NCBI RefSeq assembly: GCF_030268685.1 | Contig: NZ_BSRQ01000002.1 | Span: forward strand, 62,001-126,000 | Direction of reading: 5' to 3' | Origin: Microtetraspora sp. NBRC 13810 | GTDB lineage: Bacteria; Actinomycetota; Actinomycetes; Streptosporangiales; Streptosporangiaceae | Length of the DNA: 64,000 nucleotides | Part shown: in pieces, positions 26,608 to 34,161 of the stretch | Position numbering within the stretch: the stretch's first letter is position 1 | Layout of the letters: each line of letters begins with the position of its first letter | Program-made: the position numbers and the translations under genes | Notes under the pieces: model-generated | The model's input: only the letters and a program-made list of their open reading frames with translations | The model's database searches: none | What the model was told of the DNA's origin: nothing

Positions 26608-26904
26608 TCAGGATCCGGCGGCGTCCCGGTCGCGGGCGGTCATCCGGCACCCCGTCCAGGCCAGCAGCGGGTGGGCGCCGGCCGCCACGCAGGTGTCCAC
26701 GTCCAGCGTGGCCAGCGCCGTGGCCTCGGCCTCGGAGAGCCCGTACTCGGCGACCAGGCCGGCCGCGTCGTCGAGGTACCTGCGGCGCAGGGCCGGGTCG
26801 CGGAAGTCGCGGAGCAGCCGGTTGAACGCGTAGTTCTCCGGGGCCGGGTACCGGTAGTAGTTGTATCCCTGGTTCCTGAACTCGAAGGGCGGCTTACGGC
26901 TCAC
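26608..26904 (-). CDS. ligA: LigA-type small subunit of a class III extradiol dioxygenase
   Basis: A 98-residue protein of the protocatechuate 4,5-dioxygenase alpha-subunit family: PENYAFNRLLRDFRDPALRR, RYLDDAAGLVAEYGLSEAEA and CVAAGAHPLLAWTGCRM. In Sphingobium LigAB the alpha subunit caps the active site of the beta subunit. In gallate dioxygenases (DesB, GalA) the two are fused, whereas here they are separate genes. GTG 26904 overlaps the stop of the LigB-type gene by four bases, so the two are made in equal amounts. Confidence 0.88.
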   Translation of the reverse strand: MSRKPPFEFRNQGYNYYRYPAPENYAFNRLLRDFRDPALRRRYLDDAAGLVAEYGLSEAEATALATLDVDTCVAAGAHPLLAWTGCRMTARDRDAAGS

Positions 26905-27707
26905 GACGCCACCGCCGGGTCCCAGACGACGACGCCCTGGCCGTGGTGCCAGACCTTCTGGTAACTCAGCACCCGGCCGGGCGACCGCTTCCCCATCGCC
27001 CCCCACAGGACGAACCACGCCAGCATCTCGCCCTCGCCGACCTCGTCGAGCTGGGGCGGGGTGAGGTCGAGGACCGGGTCGAGGTCGTTCTCCTCGATCC
27101 GCTCGATGATCCACTCGTCGAAGGCGAACTCCGGGTGCGGGTAGCGCGGCGTGCCGGGGAAGTGCGACATCCCGCCGCTGGCCAGGACGGCGACCCGCTC
27201 CGGACGGCCGGCGATCACCTCGCCGATCGCCCTGCCCAGCGCCTCGCACCGGCGGCCGGTGGGCAGCGGCGGCAGGTAGACGTTGACGAGCAGCGGGATG
27301 ACCGGGATGTCGCGGTCCCCGAGCACGTAGCGGAACGGCGTGGCGAACGCGTGGCCCAGTTCGGCGTGCTGGGAGTACGCCAGGTCGAAGCCGCGCTCGA
27401 CCAGCCCCTCCAGCAGGGCGGTGGCCAGCTCGCGGTGCACCGGGTGGTCGAAGCGCTCGCCGCCGAACTCGCCGGTGGCGCGCTCCCCGGTGACCAGGGT
27501 GAAGGTGGGGACGAGGTCGAGCGAGAAGGTCTCCAGGTGGTCGGTGCCGATCACCAGCAGCACGTCGGGCCGCGTCTCGTCGAGGACCCGGCCGAGTTCG
27601 AGGAGCGCGTCCCGGCTGGCCGCCAGCTTCTCCTCGTCCTCGCCGGCGAACTTCTGCAGCAGCTGGGGCGCGTGCACCCCGGCCATCGCGGCGACGATCT
27701 CACCCAT
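26901..27707 (-). CDS. ligB: LigB-type catalytic subunit, class III extradiol dioxygenase
   Basis: A 268-residue catalytic subunit. With the ATG at 27707 as start, the iron ligand falls exactly at His12 (AGVHAPQLLQ) as in LigB; the second ligand His is in VIGTDHLETF (about 57), the base His in GGMSHFPGTP (about 182) and the third ligand Glu in GEGEMLAWFVLWGAMG (about 227). It opens a catechol-type ring next to a hydroxyl. Gallate, 3-O-methylgallate and protocatechuate are the family substrates; the genes around it favour gallate. The start has GGAGG at good distance and overlaps the aldolase gene by 8 bp. An earlier GTG (27719) is possible. Confidence 0.92.
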   Translation of the reverse strand: MGEIVAAMAGVHAPQLLQKFAGEDEEKLAASRDALLELGRVLDETRPDVLLVIGTDHLETFSLDLVPTFTLVTGERATGEFGGERFDHPVHRELATALLEGLVERGFDLAYSQHAELGHAFATPFRYVLGDRDIPVIPLLVNVYLPPLPTGRRCEALGRAIGEVIAGRPERVAVLASGGMSHFPGTPRYPHPEFAFDEWIIERIEENDLDPVLDLTPPQLDEVGEGEMLAWFVLWGAMGKRSPGRVLSYQKVWHHGQGVVVWDPAVAS

Positions 27708-28410
27708 CTCGGCCTCCACTGGTCGTCTGGTCGTCGATGTAGGTCACGCCAAGGCGGGCGAGGGTCTCCCGCATGCCGTACAGGTCCAGGCCGAGGACGC
27801 CGGCCTGGAACTTCTCGCGTTTCTCCTGCTCGTTCGCCTCGCGGGCGAGGGCGCGGGCCGCCACCTCGGGCGCGTCCTCCAGGGGCAGGCACAGCACGCC
27901 GTCGTCGTCGGCGACGATCACGTCCCCGGGACGCACGTACGCCCCGGCGGCCACCACGGGCACGTTCACCGACCCGGGGGTGGCCTTGACGGTGCCCTGG
28001 GCGGAGATCGCGCGCGCCCAGACCGGGAACCCCATCGCGGTCAGCTCGGCGACGTCGCGCACGCCCGCGTCGATGACCAGCCCGCGCACGCCGCGCGCGG
28101 TGAGCTGGGTGGCGAACAGCCCGCCGAACATGCCGTCGGTGGACGGGCTCGTCGTCGCGACCACGAGCACGTCGCCCGGTCCGCACTGCTCGATGCAGGC
28201 GTGCAGCATCAGGTTGTCGCCGGGCTGGCTGAGCACGGTGACGGCCCGGCCCGCGACCCGCGCGCCGGGGTAGATCGGGCGCAGCACGGGCTGGGCGAGG
28301 CCGCGGCGGCCCATCGCCTCGTGCGTGGTGGCCACGCCGAGCCGCCCGACGACCGCCACGGCCTCCGGATCGGGCTGCCGGTCGGTTCGTACGATCACAT
28401 GCTGGTTCAT
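27700..28410 (-). CDS. ligK: 4-carboxy-4-hydroxy-2-oxoadipate aldolase (RraA/HMG-aldolase family)
   Basis: A 236-residue member of the class II aldolase family related to RraA. The substrate and metal signature is visible as RGLVIDAGVRDVAELTAMGF, with the G-x-RD Arg-Asp pair, and QPGDNLMLHACIEQCGPGDV upstream. LigK/GalC enzymes split 4-carboxy-4-hydroxy-2-oxoadipate to pyruvate and oxaloacetate and can decarboxylate oxaloacetate, the last step of both gallate and protocatechuate meta-cleavage. The neighbouring hydratase gene makes this assignment strong. ATG 28410 overlaps the hydratase stop by four bases (ATGA). Confidence 0.92.
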   Translation of the reverse strand: MNQHVIVRTDRQPDPEAVAVVGRLGVATTHEAMGRRGLAQPVLRPIYPGARVAGRAVTVLSQPGDNLMLHACIEQCGPGDVLVVATTSPSTDGMFGGLFATQLTARGVRGLVIDAGVRDVAELTAMGFPVWARAISAQGTVKATPGSVNVPVVAAGAYVRPGDVIVADDDGVLCLPLEDAPEVAARALAREANEQEKREKFQAGVLGLDLYGMRETLARLGVTYIDDQTTSGGRDG

Positions 28411-29138
28411 CGGAGTTCGTCCCCCACGGTCGGGAAGGTCCGCTGGTATGCCTCGGCGTGCGTGACGGTCTTCGGGGCGCCGTTGCGGACCGCCTGTACG
28501 CCCCGGCGCAGGCCGAGGTCGGTGTAGTAGCGCACCAGGTGTTCCTGGGCGGTCATCCGGCTCATCGCCTCGGCCTTCACGTCGAAGACCGGCGTGACGT
28601 CGAGCAGCAGGTCGGGGACGAACCCGCAGACCTCCGGCTGGTGCGGTTCGAACTGGAGCACCTGGGCGGCGCCCAGCGGGCGGGTCGCCGGGTCGTGGCC
28701 GTGCGCCTGGGCGATCATGCGGGTGAGCAGGGTGGTCTCGTGGGCCTGGTTGTGGTCCCGGTTGTAGGGGTCGTCGGCCACGTGGGTGAGCAGGACGTCC
28801 GGCCGCCGCGCGCGCATGACGCCGGCGATCCGGTCCACCGCCGCCTCGTCCACCCGCAGCGGATAGTCGCCGAGGTCGAGGAACTCGATGCTCGCGCCGA
28901 GCACCCCGGCCGCCGCGGACGCCTCGGCCCGCCGGGCCTCCTTGACCCGCTCCAGCGTCATGCCCTCCCGCTGCCACAGGCCCTGTGACTCGCCCCGCTC
29001 ACCGAAGCTCAGGCACAGCACGTGCACGCTGCCGCCGCGCCGCGCGGTCAGCGCGATCGCGCCGCCCGCGCGCCAGACGAAGTCACCGGAGTGCGCGCTG
29101 ACGACCAGTACGGACGGGTTCCCTGGGGAGTCGGCCAT
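28407..29138 (-). CDS. galB: 4-oxalomesaconate hydratase, GalB type (PIG-L fold)
   Basis: A 243-residue PIG-L-family zinc protein. The usual first metal box HPDD reads AHSGDFVWRAGG here, keeping His and Asp but altering the rest, as I recall for Pseudomonas putida GalB, a PIG-L-fold 4-oxalomesaconate hydratase. The second box is THVADDPYNRDHNQAHETTL. Coupling to a LigK-type aldolase supports hydration of 4-oxalomesaconate to 4-carboxy-4-hydroxy-2-oxoadipate rather than N-deacetylation. ATG 29138 has GGAG at 4 bp. It follows the reductase gene by 35 bp. Confidence 0.82.
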   Translation of the reverse strand: MADSPGNPSVLVVSAHSGDFVWRAGGAIALTARRGGSVHVLCLSFGERGESQGLWQREGMTLERVKEARRAEASAAAGVLGASIEFLDLGDYPLRVDEAAVDRIAGVMRARRPDVLLTHVADDPYNRDHNQAHETTLLTRMIAQAHGHDPATRPLGAAQVLQFEPHQPEVCGFVPDLLLDVTPVFDVKAEAMSRMTAQEHLVRYYTDLGLRRGVQAVRNGAPKTVTHAEAYQRTFPTVGDELR

Positions 29139-29173
29139 GGGGCTCCAGATCGGGGAGGAGGTGGCTTGCGGGG

Positions 29174-30283
29174 TCACAGGTCGAGCACCAGGCGGGCGCC
29201 GCGGCACCGGGAGACGCAGATCATCATCGTGTCCCCGGCGGCCCGCTCCTCGTCGGTGAGCAGGGAGTCGCGGTGGTCGGGCTCGCCTTCCAGCACGACG
29301 GTCTCGCAGGTGCCGCAGATCCCCTCGGTGCAGGAGGAGAGGACGTCGATCCCGGCGTCCTCCAGCGCCTGGAGCACGGACGTGCCCGCCGGCACCGGGA
29401 CGGTGAGCCCGGAGCGGGCGCAGACGACGTCGAACGCGGTGTCCTCGCCCTCGGCGGCCACCGGCGCGGCGGCGAACCGCTCGACGCGCAGCGTGCCGGG
29501 GGCGCGGTCGCGGCACCGGAGCTCCACCGCCTCGATCAGGCCGGCGGGCCCGCAGCAGTAGACCAGGGCGTCCCGCTCCGGCCCGCCGAGGACGGCGTCC
29601 AGGTCGAGCAGGCCGGTCTCGTCCTGGGGATGCACGTGAACGCGGTCTCCGTGGCGGGCCAGCTCGCCGAGGAAGGCCATCGACGCGCGGGTACGCCCGC
29701 CGTAGTGGAGCACCCAGTCGGCGCCCGCCGCGGCCACCGCCCCGACCATCGGCAGCAGCGGCGTGATGCCGATGCCGCCGGCCACGAACACGTACCGCTC
29801 CGCGGGCCGCAGCGGGAAGTTGTTGCGCGGTCCGCGGACCCGCACGGTGGCGCCCTCGGCCAGTTCGTCGGCGATCCACCGGGACCCGCCGCGCCCGCCG
29901 GGCTCCCGCAGCACCGCGATGCGCCAGCGGGCCCGCTCGGCCGGGTCGCCGCACAGCGAGTACTGCCGGACCGGCCCGCCGGGCAGCAGCACGTCGATGT
30001 GCGCGCCGGGCGTCCAGGCGGGCAGCGTCCCGCCGGACGGCAGCGCGAGCCGCACGCCGACGACGCCCTCGGCCTCGTCCCCGCGCGCCACGACGACGAG
30101 GTCGGCCTCGGCCTCGGAGCCGGTACGGGTCGCCGTCGCCGGCACGTCGAGGACGATGGGCGCGATCACGGTGGCGGTGGCCCTCTCTGCGATGTCGCCG
30201 GGCGGCACGGCCCCGGCGACCGCGCTCGCGAACAACCGTAGGAACCCGCCCGCCCCGGTGAATCGGCCAGACGTCACCCCCAC
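29174..30283 (-). CDS. Phthalate-dioxygenase-reductase-type oxidoreductase (FMN, NAD(P)H, plant-type [2Fe-2S])
   Basis: A 369-residue class IA reductase. Flavin-binding RQYSLCG is followed by the nucleotide-binding GGIGITPLLPM, and the C-terminal plant-type ferredoxin domain holds CTEGICGTC and a last Cys in MMICVSRC. It passes electrons from NAD(P)H to the Rieske oxygenase of the same operon, as VanB does for VanA. The first 60 residues are not recognisable and the GTG start at 30283 lacks a good ribosome site, so the real start may lie downstream. It is the first gene of the operon; three 24-bp direct repeats lie 38-102 bp upstream. Confidence 0.9.
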   Translation of the reverse strand: MGVTSGRFTGAGGFLRLFASAVAGAVPPGDIAERATATVIAPIVLDVPATATRTGSEAEADLVVVARGDEAEGVVGVRLALPSGGTLPAWTPGAHIDVLLPGGPVRQYSLCGDPAERARWRIAVLREPGGRGGSRWIADELAEGATVRVRGPRNNFPLRPAERYVFVAGGIGITPLLPMVGAVAAAGADWVLHYGGRTRASMAFLGELARHGDRVHVHPQDETGLLDLDAVLGGPERDALVYCCGPAGLIEAVELRCRDRAPGTLRVERFAAAPVAAEGEDTAFDVVCARSGLTVPVPAGTSVLQALEDAGIDVLSSCTEGICGTCETVVLEGEPDHRDSLLTDEERAAGDTMMICVSRCRGARLVLDL

Positions 30284-30320
30284 GCCGACCGATCCGACCC
30301 GCCGCCCCTACGTCATTTGT

Positions 30321-30385
30321 CGCACCCACCCGGCCACACCGACCCGCACCCACCCGGCCACGTCAGCCCGCGCCCACCCGGCCAC
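30321..30385. repeat. Three 24-bp-spaced direct repeats upstream of the aromatic operon
   Basis: CGCACCCACCCGGCCAC occurs at 30321 and 30345, and with one change at 30369, exactly 24 bp apart. The array lies between the divergently placed reductase start (30283) and the response-regulator stop (30517), in the presumed promoter region of the aromatic operon. Iterated regulator binding or a small sequence expansion are both possible. Confidence 0.6.
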
Positions 30386-30516
30386 GGGAGACGGGCCGAT
30401 CCCCGCCCGGCCGCGGGAGGCGGGCCGATCCCGCCCGGGGTGCCGCTCCCCCCGGGGAGACCCGGGGAGGGCTTCCCGCTCGGAGGCCGCTTCCCGCCCC
30501 GGGGGCGGAGGGGGCG

Positions 30517-31197
30517 TCAGGCGGGTGGTGGGATGAGGCCCTCGCGGATGGCGAGGAGGGCGGCCTGGGTGCGGGAGGAGAGCTGGAGCTTGGACAGGAC
30601 GTTGCTGACGTGGGTGCGGGCGGTGCGTTCGCTGATGGCCAGGCGGTCGGCGATGTCGCGGTTGGCGTGGCCCTGGGCGACCAGGGTGAGGATCTCCCGC
30701 TCGCGGGCGGTGAGCGAGGTGAGCCCGACGTTGGGCGCGGTCATCCGCCGGGTGAGCTGGCGGGCGACCGCGGAGTCCAGGTGCACCTCGCCCTCCGCGG
30801 CGGCCCTGACCGCCATCACGACCTCGTCGGGGTCGGCGTCCTTGAGCAGGTAGCCGGCCGCGCCGGCGGCGAGCGCGGCGTGCACCCGTTCCGCCTCGCC
30901 GAAGCTCGACAACACGACGACCCGCACGCCGGGGTGGGCCCGCACGATGGCCGCGGTCGCCTCCACCCCGCCCATCCGCGGCATCTGCAGGTCCATCAGC
31001 ACCACGTCGGGCAGCGGCTCGCCGAGCGTCTCCCACTGCCGCAGCAGGGCGACCGCCTGCTGCCCGTCGGCCGCCTCCCCCACCACCCGCAGCCCGGCCA
31101 CGGTGTCGGTGTAGGCCAGCAGCCCGCGGCGGACGATGGCGTGGTCGTCCACGACCATGATCCGGATGACCCGGTCCGGGTCCGCGTCGCCTCTCAC
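30517..31197 (-). CDS. NarL/LuxR-type response regulator
   Basis: A 226-residue response regulator. The receiver domain has VVDDHAIVRRG, phospho-acceptor Asp in VVLMDLQMPRMGG and conserved VVVLSSFGE and GYLLKDA. The C-terminal LuxR helix-turn-helix is LTAREREILTLVAQGHANRD followed by IADRLAISERTARTHVSNVL. GTG 31197 overlaps the kinase stop by four bases (GTGA), so it is the cognate partner. Targets are unknown; the adjacent aromatic operon ends its upstream repeats about 130 bp away and is a candidate. Confidence 0.93.
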   Translation of the reverse strand: MRGDADPDRVIRIMVVDDHAIVRRGLLAYTDTVAGLRVVGEAADGQQAVALLRQWETLGEPLPDVVLMDLQMPRMGGVEATAAIVRAHPGVRVVVLSSFGEAERVHAALAAGAAGYLLKDADPDEVVMAVRAAAEGEVHLDSAVARQLTRRMTAPNVGLTSLTAREREILTLVAQGHANRDIADRLAISERTARTHVSNVLSKLQLSSRTQAALLAIREGLIPPPA

Positions 31198-32750
31198 GGC
31201 GCGTCCCCCGTCCCGGCGCCCGGCCCCGGCAGGGTCACCGCGACGGTCCAGCCGCCCGCGGGTCGGGGACCGGCGGCGACGAGGCCGCCCCAGCGCTGGG
31301 CGCGTTCCCGCATGGACACCAGGCCGAGGGTCGCCTGGCCGGGGTCCTCGGCCGCGGGCGTACGGCTGGGGCCGCAGCCGTTGTCCGCGACCTCGACGGT
31401 CAGGCCGCCGCCCGCCGACCTGGCGAACCGGATGGCCACCTCGGTGGCGTGGGCGTGCTTGATCACGTTGTGCAGCGCCTCCTGGACGATGCGGTAGACG
31501 TCTTCCTGCGCGTCGACGCCCAGGTCCGGTTCCAGCCCGCCCGCGGCCTGGACGTCGACGGCCAGGCCGGTGCGCGCCTCCAGGCTCTCGGCGTGCACCC
31601 GGACGGCGTCGACGAGGCCGCGTTCCGCGAGGTCCAGCGGGCGCAGTTCGAAGACGAGGCCGCGCAGGTCGGCCAGTGCGCTCTGGGAGAGCTCGGCGAG
31701 TTCCTCGGCGCCGCTGCGCACGCTCGCCGGGTCGGCGTCCGGGCGGTCGAGCTGGGCGCGCAGCGCCTTGGCCTGCATGCGCATCGAGAAGAGCTGCTGC
31801 ACCACGGAGTCGTGCAGGTCCCTGGCCAGCCGCCGCCGCTCGTGGGTGCGGGTCTGCGCGACCAGCGCGGCGGTGTCGATGGCGACCGCGGCGTGGTCGG
31901 CCATCGCCTCCAGGAAGGCCAGCGAGCTGGCGCCGGGATCCTCCCCCGGCACGTAGTACGCGTTGATCACGCCGACGGTGCGCCCGCGGACCGTCAGCGG
32001 CATGGACACGAAGCCGTCCCAGTCGGGGTAGCCCATGATGGCGTGCAACGGCTCCCAGGCCGGGTCGGCGAGGATCGCGGGCTTGCGGTTCGGCACCACG
32101 ACCGGCGCGCCCTGCTGGAAGGCGTCCATGAAGCGGACCCGGGCGCCCCGGCGGCGGCAGGCGCTGAGCCGCTCGGTGAAGTCCCGGGCGTCGCCGAACC
32201 CGGCCATGCCGAGCACCCGCAGCTCGTCCTGCGGGTCGTCCAGCGCGAGGATCTGCACGGCCGCGATGTTCGCCGTCATCACGACCTCGCGGGCCACCGC
32301 GTCCAGGGTCGCGCGCAGCGAGAACGCGTCGGCGACGCTGGAGGCGGCCCTGACGATGGCGGTCAGCCGCTCCTGCTGCCGGACGGCGTCGGTCACGTCG
32401 CTGAACCAGACCGCGTAGCCGCCGGCGGCCACCGGGGCGATGCGGTATTCGAGGTCGCGCCGCCGCCCGCCCGGAGCCGGCCACGAGGTGCGGCAGACGT
32501 CCCCCCTGACCTTGAGGTCGAACGGCGACCCGTCGCCCACCAGGTCGTCCGCGGCGCGGCCGAGGATGTCCGCGGCGGCAGGGTTGACCAGGGTGAACCG
32601 GCCGTGCCGGTCGAGCAGGGCCAGGCCCCCGGCGGACACCGCCAGCAGGGCCCCGACGGCCTCGTCCACCGTGCCCGGCGGCCGGGCAGCGCCGGCAGTG
32701 GACTCCACGTCGCTCCGCACCTCTGCCTGGTCGAGCGGCCCGGCACTCAC
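31194..32750 (-). CDS. Soluble PAS-GAF sensor histidine kinase (HisKA_3, NarX/DesK type)
   Basis: A 518-residue cytosolic kinase with no transmembrane segment. A PAS domain (ALLDRHGRFTLVNPAAADIL) runs over residues 30-130, and a GAF domain over about 140-300 contains GYPDWDGFVSMPLTVRGRTV. The HisKA_3 box is ERRRLARDLHDSVVQQLFSM with the acceptor His, and the ATPase has N-box REALHNVIKHAHA-like IVQEALHNVIKHAHA and VADNGCG. GTG 32750 is the best start since PAS begins right after it, but the ribosome site is poor. PAS and GAF suggest an intracellular small-molecule or redox cue. It forms a two-gene unit with the NarL-type regulator. Confidence 0.92.
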   Translation of the reverse strand: MSAGPLDQAEVRSDVESTAGAARPPGTVDEAVGALLAVSAGGLALLDRHGRFTLVNPAAADILGRAADDLVGDGSPFDLKVRGDVCRTSWPAPGGRRRDLEYRIAPVAAGGYAVWFSDVTDAVRQQERLTAIVRAASSVADAFSLRATLDAVAREVVMTANIAAVQILALDDPQDELRVLGMAGFGDARDFTERLSACRRRGARVRFMDAFQQGAPVVVPNRKPAILADPAWEPLHAIMGYPDWDGFVSMPLTVRGRTVGVINAYYVPGEDPGASSLAFLEAMADHAAVAIDTAALVAQTRTHERRRLARDLHDSVVQQLFSMRMQAKALRAQLDRPDADPASVRSGAEELAELSQSALADLRGLVFELRPLDLAERGLVDAVRVHAESLEARTGLAVDVQAAGGLEPDLGVDAQEDVYRIVQEALHNVIKHAHATEVAIRFARSAGGGLTVEVADNGCGPSRTPAAEDPGQATLGLVSMRERAQRWGGLVAAGPRPAGGWTVAVTLPGPGAGTGDAP

Positions 32751-32820
32751 GTCAGGCCCGCGTGTCGCCCCGAATGGTACTACACGGTAAAACGCCGACA
32801 AACCGCTTGAACAACGCACG

Positions 32821-32857
32821 CCGCGGCCCTGCCGTACCGGGGACGGCGGGGCCGCGG
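32821..32857 (-). terminator. Long hairpin terminator
   Basis: CCGCGGCCCTGCCGT pairs with ACGGCGGGGCCGCGG (15 bp with one G-U) around ACCGGGG. It sits directly after the decayed MFS gene and is probably its former terminator. Confidence 0.65.
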
Positions 32858-32863
32858 GCCCGT

Positions 32864-33109
32864 TCACCGCGTGGCGGGCGCCGGCCGCGGACCGGTCGCG
32901 TCCGCGGCGGACGGCTCCGGCTGGCGCAGCCCGAGGATGGCCAGGAAGCTGATCAGGCACAGTGCCGTCACGTACACCGCGATCGCCGTCGAGGACCCGT
33001 AGGCGTCGAACAGCGCGGTCGCGGCGATCGGCGTCACCGCGCCGCCGATCATGCCGCCGAGCTGGTAGGCGATGGAGATCCCGCTGTAGCGGGTGACCCG
33101 GCTGGCGGC
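32864..33109 (-). pseudogene. Remnant of an MFS transporter (C-terminal end only)
   Basis: The reading frame gives SRVTRYSGISIAYQLGGMIG, then GAVTPIAATALFDAYGSSTA and VTALCLISFLAILGL before the natural stop. This is the last part of a major-facilitator (metabolite:H+ symporter type) protein, covering about the last two transmembrane helices. Upstream of 33109 the similarity stops abruptly and sequence on the opposite strand belongs to an aldehyde dehydrogenase remnant. More than 300 residues of the transporter are missing, so it cannot function. Confidence 0.75.
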
Positions 33110-33116
33110 TCCGCCG

Positions 33117-33404
33117 TACCGGACCGAGATCTCCTACCTGCCGCTGGGCGTGGTGACGATCATCCGGGCTTCTCGCCGGCACCCGGCTGGGCCACGGCCT
33201 GGACGAGGGGGTGACGATGGGGCCGCTGCACAGCCCGCGGCAGGCGGAGTACGTGCGGGACCTGGTCGCGCGGGCGCGCGAGTCCGGCGCCGAGGTCCGC
33301 GAGTTCGGTACGGCGGCTTCGCGCACAGCGGCATGGGCCGTGAGATGGGCGTCGAGGGCGTCCGCGAGTTCATGGACACGCACTCCGTCGGCTTCCCCGC
33401 CTGA
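33117..33404 (+). pseudogene. Remnant of an NAD-dependent aldehyde dehydrogenase, internally deleted
   Basis: Two characteristic aldehyde dehydrogenase segments lie in different frames. RLGHGLDEGVTMGPLHSPRQ continuing to ARARESGAEVREFG is the middle of the enzyme. RYGGFAHSGMGREMGVEGVR followed by EFMDTHSVGFPA is its C-terminus, in the next frame, ending at TGA 33402-33404. They abut at GAGTTCGGTACGGC near 33306, so roughly 150-200 residues including the catalytic Cys region are missing. A preceding bit, EISYLPLGVVTII, may come from the N-terminal half. An aromatic aldehyde dehydrogenase role is only a guess from the neighbours. Confidence 0.8.
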
Positions 33405-33428
33405 GGGCGGACGGGTCTCCCGTACGGA

Positions 33429-33461
33429 ACCGGCCCGTGGCGCCGGGACGCACGGGCCGGT
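33429..33461 (-). terminator. Hairpin terminator of the hydrolase-P450-IclR operon
   Basis: ACCGGCCCGTG and CACGGGCCGGT form a perfect 11-bp stem with an 11-base loop, 8 bp after the IclR stop codon. Confidence 0.75.
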
Positions 33462-33468
33462 CCTCCCG

Positions 33469-34161
33469 TTACAGCAGGCGGGCGATCTGGGCGGCGCTGG
33501 CGAGGACGAGCGGGGCGATGTGCGCGGCGTCCCGCTCGCCGATGGTGACGACTCCCACGCTGGCCTCGGCGGCGCGGCCGGGCGTGGCGATCGGCACGGC
33601 GACGCCCCACGCGCCCGGCTGCAACTCGCCGGAGGTGACCGAGTAGCCGGCGGCCCGCGCCTCGCCGATCTCCGGGCGCTCCCCGGGCAGCGCCGCCCGG
33701 CCGGCCAGTATGGCGATGCCGGAGGCCCCCCGGTCCGCGGGGTGCCGGGTGCCGGCCCGGTAGGACACGTGGAACTGCGACGCCCGCGGCTCGGCCACGG
33801 TGAGCACGACCGCCTGGTCCTCGTCGGTGTCGAGCACCGTGATGAACGCGGTGGCGTTGCACGTGTCGGCCAGCACCTGGAGCGCGGACGCCGCCGCGGT
33901 GCGCAGCCGGTGTTGCACGGCGGCGTTGAGTTCGACGATGCCGAGGCCGAGGGTGAACCGGCCGCCGATCCTGGCGACCAGCCGGTGGTTGCCGAGCGCG
34001 GTCAGGTGGCGGGAGACCGCGTTGCGGTGGATGCCGGCCACCTGGGCGAGCTCGGTGATGGTGAGCCCGTCCGGGTGGTCGCGGAGGATCTCCAGGAGCC
34101 GCAGCCCGGTGTCGATGGTCTTCGAGCCCGGCACGGTCGACGGGTGCTGCTCGGTGGTCAT
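33469..34161 (-). CDS. IclR-family regulator
   Basis: A 230-residue IclR protein. The N-terminal winged helix is visible as LRLLEILRDHPDGLTITELA and VAGIHRNAVSRHLTALGNHR, and the effector domain has ADTCNATAFITVLDTDEDQA and RGASGIAILAG. IclR proteins often control aromatic or alkyl catabolic operons. It is the last gene after an alpha/beta hydrolase and a P450, whose stop overlaps its ATG by four bases (ATGA), so it is translated with them and may autoregulate that operon. It also lies within 3.2 kb of the ring-cleavage operon. Confidence 0.92.
   Translation of the reverse strand: MTTEQHPSTVPGSKTIDTGLRLLEILRDHPDGLTITELAQVAGIHRNAVSRHLTALGNHRLVARIGGRFTLGLGIVELNAAVQHRLRTAAASALQVLADTCNATAFITVLDTDEDQAVVLTVAEPRASQFHVSYRAGTRHPADRGASGIAILAGRAALPGERPEIGEARAAGYSVTSGELQPGAWGVAVPIATPGRAAEASVGVVTIGERDAAHIAPLVLASAAQIARLL

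Noticed and set aside
28407-29138. Reading the PIG-L-fold protein as an N-acetylglucosaminyl deacetylase (MshB/mycothiol type)
   Set aside because: The first metal box is AHSGD rather than HPDD and the gene is coupled to a LigK-type aldolase, which favours a GalB-type hydratase.
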